Shown: in pieces, positions 1 to 10,592 of the stretch
How the letters are laid out: each line of letters opens with the position of its first letter
Numbering within the stretch: position 1 is the first letter of the stretch
Assembly: GCF_035222275.1 (NCBI RefSeq)
Contig: NC_085881.1
Location: 3,038,001-3,102,000 of the forward strand
Source: Podospora bellae-mahoneyi
Lineage: Eukaryota; Ascomycota; Sordariomycetes; Sordariales; Podosporaceae
Reading direction: 5' to 3'
DNA: 64,000 bases
Made by a program: the position numbers and the translations under genes
The notes under the pieces: model-generated
Seen by the model: the letters and a program-made list of their open reading frames with translations, nothing else
Told to the model about the DNA's origin: nothing
Databases searched by the model: none

Positions 1-240
1 CTGTTTGAACGACTTGATAACGTCACGATGATAATGGTTTTTTGGTGGAGGTGGTGCCTGAAGGAGATATATGGGACTTCCTTGAACGGTTTTGGTTCCT
101 TGCATTTTCATCTCATCTCATCTCAACTTAACCATCAACACCACTTGTCCTTGTTGACCCTAACGACATCACACATCTTACAACACCCCACAGCAATCAC
201 CTCTACGACATAATAACAGAAAACAGAAACAAAGACAAAA
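1..240 (+). promoter_or_regulatory. 5' flank of the SDR gene
   Basis: This stretch precedes the dehydrogenase start codon. Positions 107-126 are a pyrimidine-rich TCATC repeat, and the last 40 bases before the ATG are A-rich (AAAACAGAAACAAAGACAAAA-like), as is usual for well-expressed fungal 5' leaders. I see no clear TATA box. Calling it a promoter rests on position only. Confidence 0.3.
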
Positions 241-1242
241 ATGCAATCCTTCCTCCAATCCACCACCGGCCTCGGCCCAACCCCCGTCCACCCCTCCAAC
301 CTGGACGGCAAAGTCGCCATCGTCACTGGCGGCGCCCTCGGAATCGGCTTCGAAGTCTCCCGCGCCCTCGCCAACGCCGGCTGCAGAGTGATTATGGTCA
401 ACCGCAAAGAAGAGCAAGGCGACGACGCCATCTCCACCATCAAGTCGGAGTCGCCGAATGCACAAGTCGAGTGGAAGGGCTGCGACCTCGGCTCGCTCAA
501 GGAAGTCAGAGAGGTCTTCTCCGACCTTCGAAACTCGCTCGATCGGTTGGATTACTTGGTTTTGTCGGCGGGGATCAACACTAATCAGTATGGGCTTGAT
601 GCCGATGGGATTGACAGGCACTTTGGGGTGAACTTTCTGGGGCACTTTTACGCGGTGAATCAGCTTTGGCCTTTGCTGCGCAAGACGGACAAGGTGCTTG
701 GGGGAAAGCCGAGGGTGGTGTTTGAGGCGAGCGAGATGCATAGGGGGGCGCCGAAGAATGTGCATTTTGCCAGTTTGGAGGAGATCAATGATGAGAAGTT
801 GGGGCCGACGGAGTTGTATGCGAGGACGAAGCTTGCCATGATTTTGTTTGCAAAGTATGGGCTTGCCGGGAAGGTGATTAAGGAGAATGGAGATGGGATA
901 ATTGCTGTTTCGGTGCATCCTGGGGCGGTCAATACTTCGATGCAGCAGCAGTGGAAGGATGCATATCCGGGGATTACAGGCAAGTTGCTGACGTGGGCGA
1001 TGTTGGCGTTTGGGAGGGATGTGGAGCAGGGTTCTTATAGTGCGTTGTGGGCGTTGACGAGTCCTAAGATTGAGGAGGAGAATATGAATGGGTGGTACTT
1101 TAATGATCCTGATACGCCAGGGAAGGAGTCGGCGCAGGCTTCGGATGAGAAGTTGGGGACTGCATTGTTCGATTTGTCGGAGAGGATTATCAAGGAGAAG
1201 GTTGGAGAGGATGCTCTTGTTGACTGGAAGGAGTGTGCTTAA
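241..1242 (+). CDS. Short-chain dehydrogenase/reductase (SDR), WWOX/retinol-dehydrogenase-like
   Basis: A single uninterrupted exon encodes 333 residues. The Rossmann cofactor motif TGGALGIG is at residues 29-36, an LSAG motif (equivalent to the family NNAG) at about 109-112, the likely catalytic serine in FEASE at about 164, and the catalytic YARTK (Y-x3-K) at 193-197. Proteins of this group oxidise or reduce small carbonyl or alcohol substrates with NAD(P); the substrate cannot be told from sequence. There is no signal peptide or membrane segment, so it is probably cytosolic. The ATG follows an A-rich leader. Third codon positions are almost all C in the first ~90 codons and shift to G/T afterwards. 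It converges with the kelch gene, with 198 bp between them. Confidence 0.9.
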   Translation: MQSFLQSTTGLGPTPVHPSNLDGKVAIVTGGALGIGFEVSRALANAGCRVIMVNRKEEQGDDAISTIKSESPNAQVEWKGCDLGSLKEVREVFSDLRNSLDRLDYLVLSAGINTNQYGLDADGIDRHFGVNFLGHFYAVNQLWPLLRKTDKVLGGKPRVVFEASEMHRGAPKNVHFASLEEINDEKLGPTELYARTKLAMILFAKYGLAGKVIKENGDGIIAVSVHPGAVNTSMQQQWKDAYPGITGKLLTWAMLAFGRDVEQGSYSALWALTSPKIEEENMNGWYFNDPDTPGKESAQASDEKLGTALFDLSERIIKEKVGEDALVDWKECA

Positions 1243-1440
1243 GTTGGGGTGGTGTGAGAGGTGCAAGACGCTTGTATGATAGACATGAGATGGACAGAGA
1301 GGAATCGAGCAATTGTCACTGATCACCAAAAGGGTTATATGCGCCTGACAAAAGTCCAGCCATCCATCTAACTCTTCTTCATTATCTTGGTGTGTCTATG
1401 CTCAGAATCTTCCATCCGGTATTACTGTGCAACAGGACAA

Positions 1441-3433
1441 TCACCGTCTCTCACTATACCCATCCATCTCCATAGGCGACTGTGGCCCTGCCGGTCGAAA
1501 GCTGTATTGCGGTGGACCTGGGCTCACGCTCGGTGAAGGTCCGAAGCCGGGCGAAAATACTGACAACTCGGCATACCCATGATTGGAAGCGACCTCAGCT
1601 GGTTTCCACCCAGCCTCTGCCTCTTGGAGAGGTATGTTCACAGGCGTCCTGGTGTACAGATACTTGTCGCCTGCGGCGAGAGCCTCTTGTGAGCCTGTCT
1701 GGGGCGGCTTTTGCTTTTGCTTCAGAGGTCGATAGAAGAAGTACCAGAGGCCTACGGCAATTAGAGCTAATAGGCCTGCGAGTCCCCCTAGTACGCCCCC
1801 TACTATGGCACCGATAGAGTGACCTTGTCCTGAAGATTGGCTGTTGGGGTCAGGTGAGTCTGGGTTAGGGATGCCGAAGGAGCCTGGGGCGAAGACTTGT
1901 TGGAGTATTGGAGTGGACCACTTGACGTTGCTTAGGGATCTGGGTCTGGATTAGTATACGTCCTTGTTGCCGGACTGAAAGAGGAAAGCTAACCCATTCT
2001 TGTACCAGTCCTTGATGACTTGAGGGGACTCATAATCGCCCGCGTCGGCATCGTAATTGAACCGCCACGTCATGCTCGGCATGTCGAATACCATGAGACC
2101 TTGCGGGGCCGGATCTGGCTCTCGCCACCCCGGGGCTGTCCCGCCTACACTGATGACTTGACGTTTTCCCGCTGGGGTGCAGTGATGGTCTGCTCTTCGC
2201 TGGGTGGGCATGTTGGGGGCCTTGGTCCAGACGAAGCCTGGCAGGCTGAGGATCCATGCGTCTTCGTAACGGAAGTCGAGTCCTGGCTCCCTTTTGCTTT
2301 CTCCTCCGAAGAGAAGACTAACATGTAGGTTGTTTTGTCAGGAAAGACTTCTTGTGTTGGTGGTGTAGTGTCACTTACATGTCGTAACCACCTTCTTTGG
2401 TAGCAAAGCCTGCCAGGCAAAACTCCCGCCTGGGACCTGGGGGTGTAGGACCTGTGGTGGTCTGATAGTGCATCTGTCTTGTCTCTGGATCGAAAATAGT
2501 AATGTTATCAAACAAGTGGCTCGAGACCGAGCTGTAATCAATTGCACCGTTTCCATCTACCCGCTTCTCGGGAATGTACCCTCCCATGATCAAGATGACA
2601 CCCTGCTTCTTGGTGCCAAGGTTGAACTGTGGGATGTGCTCGGCTACCGCGCCCACCAATGTTTCTTCGTATCCAAGTTTTTCAAAAGTTTTGGTCTTCA
2701 TGTTGAACGCCAGGGCGCCTGTGGCGATTTCTGTCCTGCCCCCCCCGACAGTCAGGTCGGTCCACTCGCCTGCCAGGCCGCCGAATATAAAAGCTGTTTC
2801 ATCCGTCGCGGCAGAAGCTGCCAATTCTGTCAGGCACACCGTCCGGAGAAAGTCTGGGTTTGACGGTGTCTCGATTGACCATTTTCCTCCCCCGGAGCCA
2901 TCTGTCACGAACTTGTAGAGCTCGGGAAACTTTGGCATGACGCGGTCTTTTCTGTAGGAGACCATACCACCCCAGACATAAAATGATCCATCCTGTTGGT
3001 TGGTCCAGAATGCAGGCCGCGATCTGGCCGGAGGTTTTCCGGAAATTTTGTTATCAATGATCCTTATTGGAACGGTTTTGGCATCCCATGACTTGGACAT
3101 GTCGATGGAAAGGGTTGAGTTCATGTAGTTTGATCGGGATCCCTGCTGGTTTTGGTCACCGACCTGCTGGGAGACTTCTCCGCCCTCAATGTAGAGGTAA
3201 TCCCCGATGAGTGCCACTGTTTAGCGTTAGCGAGCTCCTGTATGGATTCGAAGGGCGTTATGAAGCATGAAGGAACACACACCTCTTGCAAATCCTCGGC
3301 GCACAAACTTGTCTGGTGGAGGTGAGTCGGATATTTCTTGGCCCTCTACCAAGCCGTGAAGTTGAAAAACTCCAAGTCCGAGGAGGGCGGCTCGAACTAA
3401 TCCTGACCTGCAGGAGCTGGAGATAGCAGTCAT
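1441..3433 (-). CDS. Secretory-route kelch-repeat protein with one transmembrane segment
   Basis: Four exons (3433-3283, 3216-2379, 2317-1994, 1939-1441) join in frame to 603 residues. The start is the ATG at 3433, which opens a hydrophobic signal-peptide-like N-terminus ending near VEGQE. Kelch-type motifs follow (for example YLYIEGGE, FYVWGGM, AFIFGGL, ILIMGGY, LLFGGE, VISVGG), suggesting an extracellular beta-propeller. A Gly/Leu/Ala-rich transmembrane helix lies around residues 480-504, followed by a basic stop-transfer stretch (YRPLKQKQK) and a ~100-residue Pro/Ser-rich cytoplasmic tail. Introns have GTGTGT, GTAAGT and GTTAGC donors, and a TACTAATCC branch site lies in the last. Architecture is common in filamentous ascomycetes; the ligand is unknown. 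Confidence 0.85.
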
Positions 3434-4103
3434 GATGTGAAGTAATGAGTAGGGCAAAAGATTACGTTACTAGGCAGTTTTGTGTGATAAAGAAGCTTGT
3501 CAGAATGGTGAAAAGTATTCGAATACAAAATGATTCTTGATCACCATTTACAGGCACAACATGTGCTTAATCGACAGTTTGGAAGTACAAACACAAAAAT
3601 AGTTGTTCATGCATTCTGAAGGCGCAGACGGGGGCTGTGTGTGTAACATTTTGCTTGGTCTTGTTGGGTTAGTCCGATCTGACCAATGGACCACTACAGC
3701 CCATTTCTGCCGAGTCTGACTGAAACGTCAAGACCAACAAGGTCATAATGTAGCCTTCACCCAGTGATTCGTAAATGAGCGTGTCAGAATGGTAGGAGCT
3801 GTTATAGCTATATGGGGGCCAACCCTGACCACCCTTGGCACCGGACAACCGCCGCAGAAGCACAATGTGCAACGTGTTGACAGGTTCGTACAGAGCTTTG
3901 CAAGTCTTCGAGTTACTACACCACAACTAAACTACCAATTTAGCATTCAATTTACTAGGCTTTCTTCTATCGAAGCCACCTGTAAGCCTCAGGCTGGCCA
4001 AAGATGCAGGCCTATGATGCGTCTCTCTGGCAAGCAGAGTCTGGTTGTAGCTACAAAAAGGGTTCAGGGGCTCAGCGCAGCCTTATGGTGCAAAACAGAG
4101 TCC
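3434..4103. other. Intergenic region, upstream of the kelch gene
   Basis: No reading frame here shows a recognisable motif or believable exon structure. It holds the kelch 5' flank and the 3' flank of the first 5S gene. Nothing else is seen. Confidence 0.4.
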
Positions 4104-4108
4104 AAAAA
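4104..4108 (-). terminator. Pol III oligo-T terminator of 5S copy 1
   Basis: On the minus strand the 5S sequence runs straight into TTTTT, the standard RNA polymerase III stop signal. Confidence 0.7.
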
Positions 4109-4226
4109 CATACAACACCAGGGATTCCCCAGTGGTCACCCACCTGAGTACTAGTCTGGCTGTCAGCTGCTTGACTAGGGGAGAGCGGACGGGATCCCGT
4201 ATTTTCAGCTGCATATGGTCGTATGT
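4108..4226 (-). rRNA. 5S ribosomal RNA, copy 1
   Basis: The 119 nt minus-strand sequence begins ACATACGACCATA and ends GTTGTATGT, so the two ends pair to form helix I. It closely resembles ascomycete 5S rRNA as known from Neurospora. It differs from copy 2 (11226-11344) at five positions (14, 19, 57, 60, 66), four of which form two compensatory base-pair swaps in helix II. A TATT sits at -29 and TTTTT follows the gene. Dispersed single 5S genes are normal in this fungal group. Very likely functional. Confidence 0.93.
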
Positions 4227-4251
4227 GATTGTTCTACTTGGAAACAGGTAA

Positions 4252-4255
4252 AATA
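4252..4255 (-). promoter_or_regulatory. TATA-like element at -29 of 5S copy 1
   Basis: On the minus strand TATTTT begins exactly 29 bases before the 5S start. Neurospora 5S genes are known to need a TATA element at about -29 in addition to internal control elements. The second copy has TATA at the identical offset, which supports this weaker match. Confidence 0.5.
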
Positions 4256-5093
4256 ACGGCATCCCAGTAGGTAGCTCGCGCGACATGTTCAGGCTTTGTT
4301 GGTAAGGGTGTATGTAGTCAGCAAGCCTGTCGCAATATACTTTGAGCCGTGTTCCAGTTCTCTTATGGAATGTGAAATGTCCAGCTCCATACCATCGCAA
4401 AGCACCTCCCATCATCACGAAGAACGACAAGAATAGCTCAGGACCGTATGAGGCCCATTTATCAGCTGATCACGTATCATGACAAAAGCCAAATAAGCCT
4501 TGTGTCCAGAGTAAAACTATCTGTTACGGCTACAAAATATGACAAACTCCACTTTAGGTAGGCACCTCGCTGCCAAGGAAAGGTGGGGGCCGGCTTGGCA
4601 TGTATTACATAATCTTGCGACGGCGTGCACATCCGTGTATCCGGAAGCTGTCAACTGGAAGGCTTCTTACCTCGAAGATTGCACTATCGACCTCTGGGTC
4701 CACACTATGAATAGCTAAAGGCCTGTACTCGAGATTGACTGGCAGTGGGTCTACCATGGTTTCCCACCCGGTAGCCACCAGCAGATTCAAGCATCAATCA
4801 CAGCATGGCGTGACATCTGAGGGGATGTAGCAGTGCTAGCATCATTGAAGTTATCCTTTTCGAGATCAGGTTTCTGGCCCTAGCAGGACTGCGCAGTGCG
4901 CCAAGAGATACGTAGCCCAGCAGCTCGTCAGATTCAGCTTCCCAAGGTAAAAAAGGTTTGCCCTCACAGGCGAAACACCAGCGGATACCCTTTCCAATCC
5001 TCTCCTTTTAACTTGTCCTTCTCCAAGGGAGGTACTTCACTTCGCTTGTCATCTCGAACTTCTTTGGAGTTGCATTTTGTCTTTATTTGCACT
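4256..5093. other. Intergenic region between 5S copy 1 and the P450 remnant
   Basis: No supported gene. Short reading frames here have no motif. It may contain further eroded sequence of the neighbouring P450 locus, but I cannot show that. Confidence 0.35.
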
Positions 5094-6598
5094 ATGGTCG
5101 CCAAAGACTCCTTGTTCGAGGTCTCTCTTCTTAGCCTCGTCGCTAAACCTCAACCGGAATCCTGGGAATCCCAATACAACCTTGCTTATTCCACAAAGAG
5201 GCTGATACCAGCCATCATCGCGGTTGGTCTCTTCATACGAGTGTTCACCACTCTTGGAAAGGTTATCCACAAGCGACTGAAGGCATGGAGGTTTCTGGTG
5301 AGAGGAAGGGATATCATCCAAGATGGATTCACCATGGTAAGTGCTTGTATAGCCACAACACCATACTCCCGAACTCATTCGTCGTTTGCCTGGATGGATG
5401 GCTCCGTAGGTGAACACCTTCTATTTCAAGCCATATAGATACCCGCTAACCTGCATGGCTAGACTTGCAAGCAGAGCGCTTCGTCCTTGGCTCAATGCTC
5501 AACATGTTGTCTACGACATCTAGACACCAATCGCAGCACAGCGTCTGCAGGAGCTGGCCAAAAAAGGGATACCTGTACCACAACATGTTAATCGACTCCC
5601 CAAGCCCTTTTTCACATCGCAAAGTCTTTACGCTAACCATCACCATAGGCTGATTGCATGCAATGGATCATGGAATCCCTCCCTCAGGGGAGAGTTCTCA
5701 CTCCGCAGCGGCTTGTCCACGAGACTATGGCAATCTGGTTCGGCTCCATTCATGCAGTTGCCGGAGTAGGTTCTCTTCCTTTCACCTCACACGCCGCAGT
5801 ATCTTAACTGATGTCCATGACCAGGCCACCACAATCGCCCTCAAGATCTCTGCCTCCATCCGAAATATCTAGAGCCTCTCCGCCAGGACATTGACAACCA
5901 CCACCTCGACTTTGAGCACACTGCCCAAGGACTCCCACTGCTAGACAGCTTTATAAAGGAATCAGCCCGTCTGACCCCCACTGAAGCCTGTATGCTACCA
6001 TTTCTCTTTTGTTCTTTTTGTGACAAGACTAACTAACATTACGCGCCAAACAGTAAGTACCCGCCGCTACGCCGTCCAATCTCACACCTTCTCAGACGGC
6101 ACCCATCTCAACCGCGGCGACTGGGCTTGCACACCCCTGATCGCTATCAACAAGATCCCAGAGTACTACCCAACCCAGAGCCATTCAGCGGTTTCAGATT
6201 TGCTCCTCTAGAGGTATTAGAGTCCCTTTCGAAGATGGACCAAGAAGGGCTAGCAAAACAGGATACTCCGTCGAGGCTGGTGGATACAGACCACAAGTGG
6301 CTTATATTTAGGACCGGGAAGCAGGCTTGGTAAGACCTTCTCCTATTGTTGGTGGAAGAGAAATACCTTGCTGATAGATTTGAACAACCCAGAAAGATTC
6401 TGTGCTGCCGCTGCTGCGAAGGTTGTCATGTCGCAGATGATCAGCAAGTATGACATGCGAATGATGGACAAGACTGCAAAGAGATGGGGGAGTGTGAGGT
6501 CGACGATTGTTTGGAGGGAGGATCTTATGGTGGCGTTTACATGCCGTGCTAAGAAATTAGAGCGTCTGGGCAGAGGTAAAGGAGTTATCGATAGGTAG
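5094..6598 (+). pseudogene. Decayed cytochrome P450
   Basis: P450 pieces occur in the right order on one strand. They are an N-terminal membrane anchor (LIPAIIAVGLFIRVF) with the following KRLKAWRFLVRGRDIIQDGF segment cut short by a good GTAAGT donor; then DCMQWIMESLPQGR and MAIWFGSIHAVAG of the I-helix region (5653-5770); then LPLLDSFIKESARLTPTEA with the K-helix ExxR (about 5930-5985); then YAVQSHTFSDGTHLNRGDWACTP; and last the haem loop, degraded to FRTGKQAW with ERFCAAAAAKVV further on. A long central part is missing, reading frames change several times, and the intron next to the haem cysteine lacks a usable acceptor. It belongs to the fungal P450 group whose members carry GDWxCTP, but is not functional. 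Confidence 0.75.
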
Positions 6599-6854
6599 AC
6601 AAGAACAAAGAGAAAACCCCTATCTCGACCCCGTGAGTGCACGGTCCACTAATCACCATCATCAATCACAAATCACAACATCATTCAAGGCAAACAACCT
6701 CTCAGAACTGGCAGAACTTGGAATTCCCTATGTACAACTTTCTTGATCCCAAATCCTCCGTGACCCCATCATCTTGTTGAAAGTATTGATCGTCACCCAG
6801 TTCCCGCCCGTTGGACTTTCTCAGTCATCAGCCACCAGGTATCACTGCCATTAC

Positions 6855-7214
6855 CTAAGCAACACAGGCATCGCAGACAGCCTGGACGGCGTTGAGGACA
6901 GTCATGGCGTTGAGGAGACCGCAGCTGGAGATGACGCAGCCGGCGGCGTTGGAGCGGAGGGCGTCCCACTGGCCACACATGCAGGCGTAGTCGGTGTTGT
7001 CGGGGCAGCCGAGGTCAGCGGCGGCGGTGTAGATGCATGGGAGCTGGAGGGGCTGTTAGCTATGAGGTGAGAGAAAAGGGATATTGGGGTGAGAACATAC
7101 ACCACAGGCGGGGACGGCGTCGACCTCGGGGCAGTCAGCCTGGCGGCGGCGGAGGGATGGGCTTGCGGTGGCAACAGCGGCGAGGGTATAGACGAGGAGT
7201 GTGGAGAACTGCAT
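6855..7214 (-). CDS. Small secreted CFEM-domain protein
   Basis: Two exons (7214-7101 and 7043-6855) with a 57 bp intron (GTATGT donor, CAG acceptor) give 100 residues. Residues 1-18 form a signal peptide (MQFSTLLVYTLAAVATAS), followed by LRRRQ, a likely Kex2-type site. The mature part carries eight cysteines: CPEVDAVPAC, LPCIY, GCPDN, ACMC, GCV, SCG and CDAC, the CFEM spacing. CFEM proteins of fungi bind haem or act at the host or wall surface. There is no GPI-anchor tail, so it is probably released. Too small and too interrupted to show as one open frame. A TATA box lies 131-138 bp upstream. Confidence 0.85.
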
Positions 7215-7344
7215 TTTGGCGGTTGATTGGTGGTTTGGAAGTGGTTGTGTGGTTTTATTTCTTGAGAAGGTGGAGTTGGATGCTTGAGTGGCTGATGCTC
7301 ATGATGAGAGAGAAGTCTGTCCAGAGCAAGGGGAAGAGGCTGTT

Positions 7345-7352
7345 ATTTATAC
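7345..7352 (-). promoter_or_regulatory. TATA box of the CFEM gene
   Basis: TATAAATA on the minus strand, about 135 bp before the CFEM start codon and flanked by CT-rich sequence. The distance fits a fungal core promoter plus a leader. Confidence 0.5.
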
Positions 7353-9402
7353 TTCTCTGGTTTTCATTTCCATGTTGCTTTTAGACTATTCTTCCCGTTT
7401 TCCACCCTTCATGTACCTCATCTCTCTCTCAAAGTGAGCTCGGCGGTACACGGGGATGACTATGAGGCCTCGCATATTCTACCGATGAAGACCCTGCCAC
7501 CAATCAAGGAACACTAGCTGGACGCATCTTACCCTGTTGAGACGGATGGCAAGGAATTACTACTGCAAGCCGGCTGTGTCCGTTGCATTCACTCAGATGC
7601 GCCTGTTAGCTTCGGGTGTTGCTCGATCTACACCCATCAGGCATGGTTGCATCTAACGGACCAGTCCCCAGATCAGCGTGCTTTACCCCGGATTTCCTTC
7701 GAGGTGACGATCCTCCCCGCAAAGCTTCCCTAGCGTTTTGCGGGGAAACTAGAGCAAACCGGGGTCAGGTCTGCTTCCAACTGTTTGTAAGTGGCGCCGC
7801 GCATGAATGTCTGTTGAAGGGGTTACATCCGGGTCGGGGCAGTTGACGCTGAGCAAATCAGGGGCTCAGACAGACACCGGGATAATACATTGAGAGGTCC
7901 ATACGCGACAGCTCGTTTGTCAAAGGAAGAGATGTCCGCCGAGGCATGCAACGGCGAAGCTTTCATTTGATCTGGCGATGTCTTCATGTGAATGCGGAGA
8001 GTAGTGACAACCTTGGTAGGGTGCTACACATGTGTTCTCACTTTTTTATGTGATTGTGACTCGAGAAACTTTAACACGCAGACCAAGCCTCCGGGTGCTT
8101 CATCAGCCAACCTTTCGGCCATGAGAGAGCATTGTGGCGGGTTAATGACAGCCTGCTATAACACATGCAATGCATGTCTGTAGCTTGGCAAACGAGGAGA
8201 GAGATGACGATGTAACAACCCCCGCAAACAAATGCAGTACTTTTGGTATTAGAGCAAGAGCTGGAGTCTATCCATCTATTAGGCAGGTTTATTGGGGGGC
8301 TATTGTAGCGGCTCTCCCTCTGTTATGTTCTCATCATGGACCCGGTTAGACATTGATATCTTGATGACAAAATCACCTGGTCAAATTGCAACATTACCTA
8401 TCCTTTCAACTAACCAAAAAGAAATATCTAGCTTTGAAGACAAAGCATTCCAAATTGCAGGAGAATTCTTATGAAGTAAGTCTCTTATTTGTTTTGTTGC
8501 GGTGTACATGATCTGATGTCTCATCACATGCTGTCGGTGGTATTCCCGAGGGTTGTTTAGGTGCCAACGATAATGATGCCTATTTCTTAACTTGCCAGGT
8601 TCAGACTACCTTTTTAGACCACGAGAGGGTGTGTGATACGACCCTGTTCCTTGTTTTGACAGATTTGTGCATTAGACCTTTGCAATACTGGCATTAAAAT
8701 GCAGAAGCAGACAGCAGTGTTCAGTCGCAGATACTCCACAAGGTGTACGATGGTTCTCCATGTAAAGAATCACATCGAGACCTCTTTATCGCTTTGAAGT
8801 ACTATATAGGTAACTTGCGGTTGCGTATACTCTGGGCTCTAGGGCAGGGAGAGGAGAAAGTCATGATCCCAGGACAGGGTTGTAAATGGTAGCGCAGTGC
8901 TTAAAGTAGGCTGGGCTGTAGAGGGTCATTTAACGCTCAAGGGCATAACGCTCTAACAGCTGCCTCCTATGGCGACTCTACTATGATAGTTGGAGCAGTT
9001 TGGGAGGCCACCACTGTTGGCCTGTAATGCAGCCAGCGGTCTAGGCCCTCTTCTCGTTGTCGATCTTCACTCCGATAGTTCAGTTTGTCTTTCACAAGCA
9101 AGTACCTAGACTGTGAACCTCGGTCAGCATCTTTAGGTTCTCCATGTGTTCTGATCTCACCAGCCTTCAAAAGGAGGGTACTTTACTCGGGCGTAGCGGT
9201 TGCTCATCCACCAAACACGTGCCGTCATTCCGATTAGCTACATTGGAAAACCTTGGTCATCACATATGGACCTGCTTAGATAGGTATCTGAGTATATATC
9301 CAACTAAGGAGACGATTATGATTTCGAACCAACTTCTACTTGCTACTAACTACCTTGCAGATACCTTGCTAGGTGGCTCTCCGGATGACCAAAACATCAT
9401 TG
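7353..9402. other. Gene-poor intergenic region (2 kb)
   Basis: I read both strands and found no reading frame with a recognisable domain, no tRNA fold, no terminal repeat and no convincing exon pair. The upstream region of the CFEM gene lies at the left edge and the 3' flank of the DUF1996 gene at the right edge. Confidence 0.4.
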
Positions 9403-10592
9403 CTACAACACCTCCCCAGGTAAACTCGTCAACCCTACATTTCTGTGTCAGCACAACTTGTCACCAAATCTAACTCTTGGATCAGGTGAAAACTTACACC
9501 CCTCATAGTCCTCATCAACACGCGGCGGCACGGTGCACTTGACCGCCTCCTCTGGAGTCTGCGTCTCCAAAACGTCACACACATCCATGGTACATCGGGC
9601 ATCCATAGCACGCTGTAAAGCGTCTTCTTTCCATCCAAACACGTAGTCACCATGCTGGGAGAAACCCTTTTCGTCTCCGGTGGACCAGACAAACGGCTGG
9701 GATCCGTCCTCCGGCCAGAGGTCAGGATCGCTGAAGAGGTCGGTCTGCAAGCAACAAATCAGTAATTCAGAAAATGCCGCATTCCGGATCGAACACATAC
9801 CCTCCACCTAACCTCATACATAACCTGAGGAATCACCACCGGATGTGTGTCAGGACAATTGCCAGTCGGACCAACATCGTACGCCCCAGCACCCTTTGCA
9901 TAAGCAACATGACTCATATGATCCGGGCTATCGAGATTGACGCCATCCCAGCATGTTGGGAAAGTAATCACCGATCGGATCCCTCCCACACAGGGCTTGC
10001 TGGGAAGCTTCTCCGTATCTGGCGACGCGCAGTTGAGGTTTCTGTTGTCCCCAGACTCGGGCATACACCTATGGCACACCTTGACCGGCGCCGGCCCTGC
10101 GTCTGGACCCTCCTTCTTAGCGGCATCGCCCACTAGCATTCTGAAGCCGGGCTTGAAAGCCTTGACCGTGCCCGGAGTGGTGATGGTAGTTGACGGGATA
10201 TAGTAGACTGTAATACCGCCATTGCCACGGAGCCCTTCTTCTTGGTGTTGTGGCACACGTTTGTAGGTGCCGTTTCGGGCACGGAAGAACAGCACTGCAG
10301 TCCAGTAGTTGGAGAGATCCTCGGTGAAGGTGCAGCTTGTGCAGGTTGAATTTGAGACCAGATCGTGGTTAGGGTGGGTCATATCTGGGCGGAAGGAGTT
10401 GCCACCAACAATTTGGTGGAGATGGGGGGAGGGGACAGAGCCGGGGTTGACAAGGGGGTCGATTCGGTCGACGACGAGCTGGGAGCAGGCGAAGCGCATC
10501 ATGGGGGGGATGACGATACCGGGGGGCTGGGCGGAGGCGAGGTGACCCGTTAGGGTCGCGCCCAGGGTCAGGGCGATTGCTCTAAGAAGCAT
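9403..10592 (-). CDS. Secreted DUF1996-family protein
   Basis: Three exons (10592-9801, 9744-9498, 9434-9403) add up to 1071 nt, 356 residues. A signal peptide (to about LASAQ, residue 22) precedes the DUF1996 landmarks: MMRFACSQLV, a DP-rich loop ending in SPHLHQIVGGNSF, CTSC, YWTAVLFF, and the Cys-rich region with CVGGIRSVITFPTCWDGVNLDSPDHMSHVAY. The last exon codes for only ten residues, WLTSLPGEVL, matching the usual GW-x-x-LPG end of the family; it is chosen because reading through the second donor gives an atypical tail. The family is secreted by many ascomycetes; the biochemical role is unknown. Confidence 0.88.

Noticed and set aside
178-1329. 383-codon minus-strand frame opposite the SDR gene
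   Set aside because: Arg/Pro/Leu-rich shadow of the C-ending codons of the real gene; no ATG-led domain.
4083-4430. Minus-strand frame sharing a peptide with 11244-11441
   Set aside because: The shared peptide is only the translated 5S rRNA sequence present in both places.
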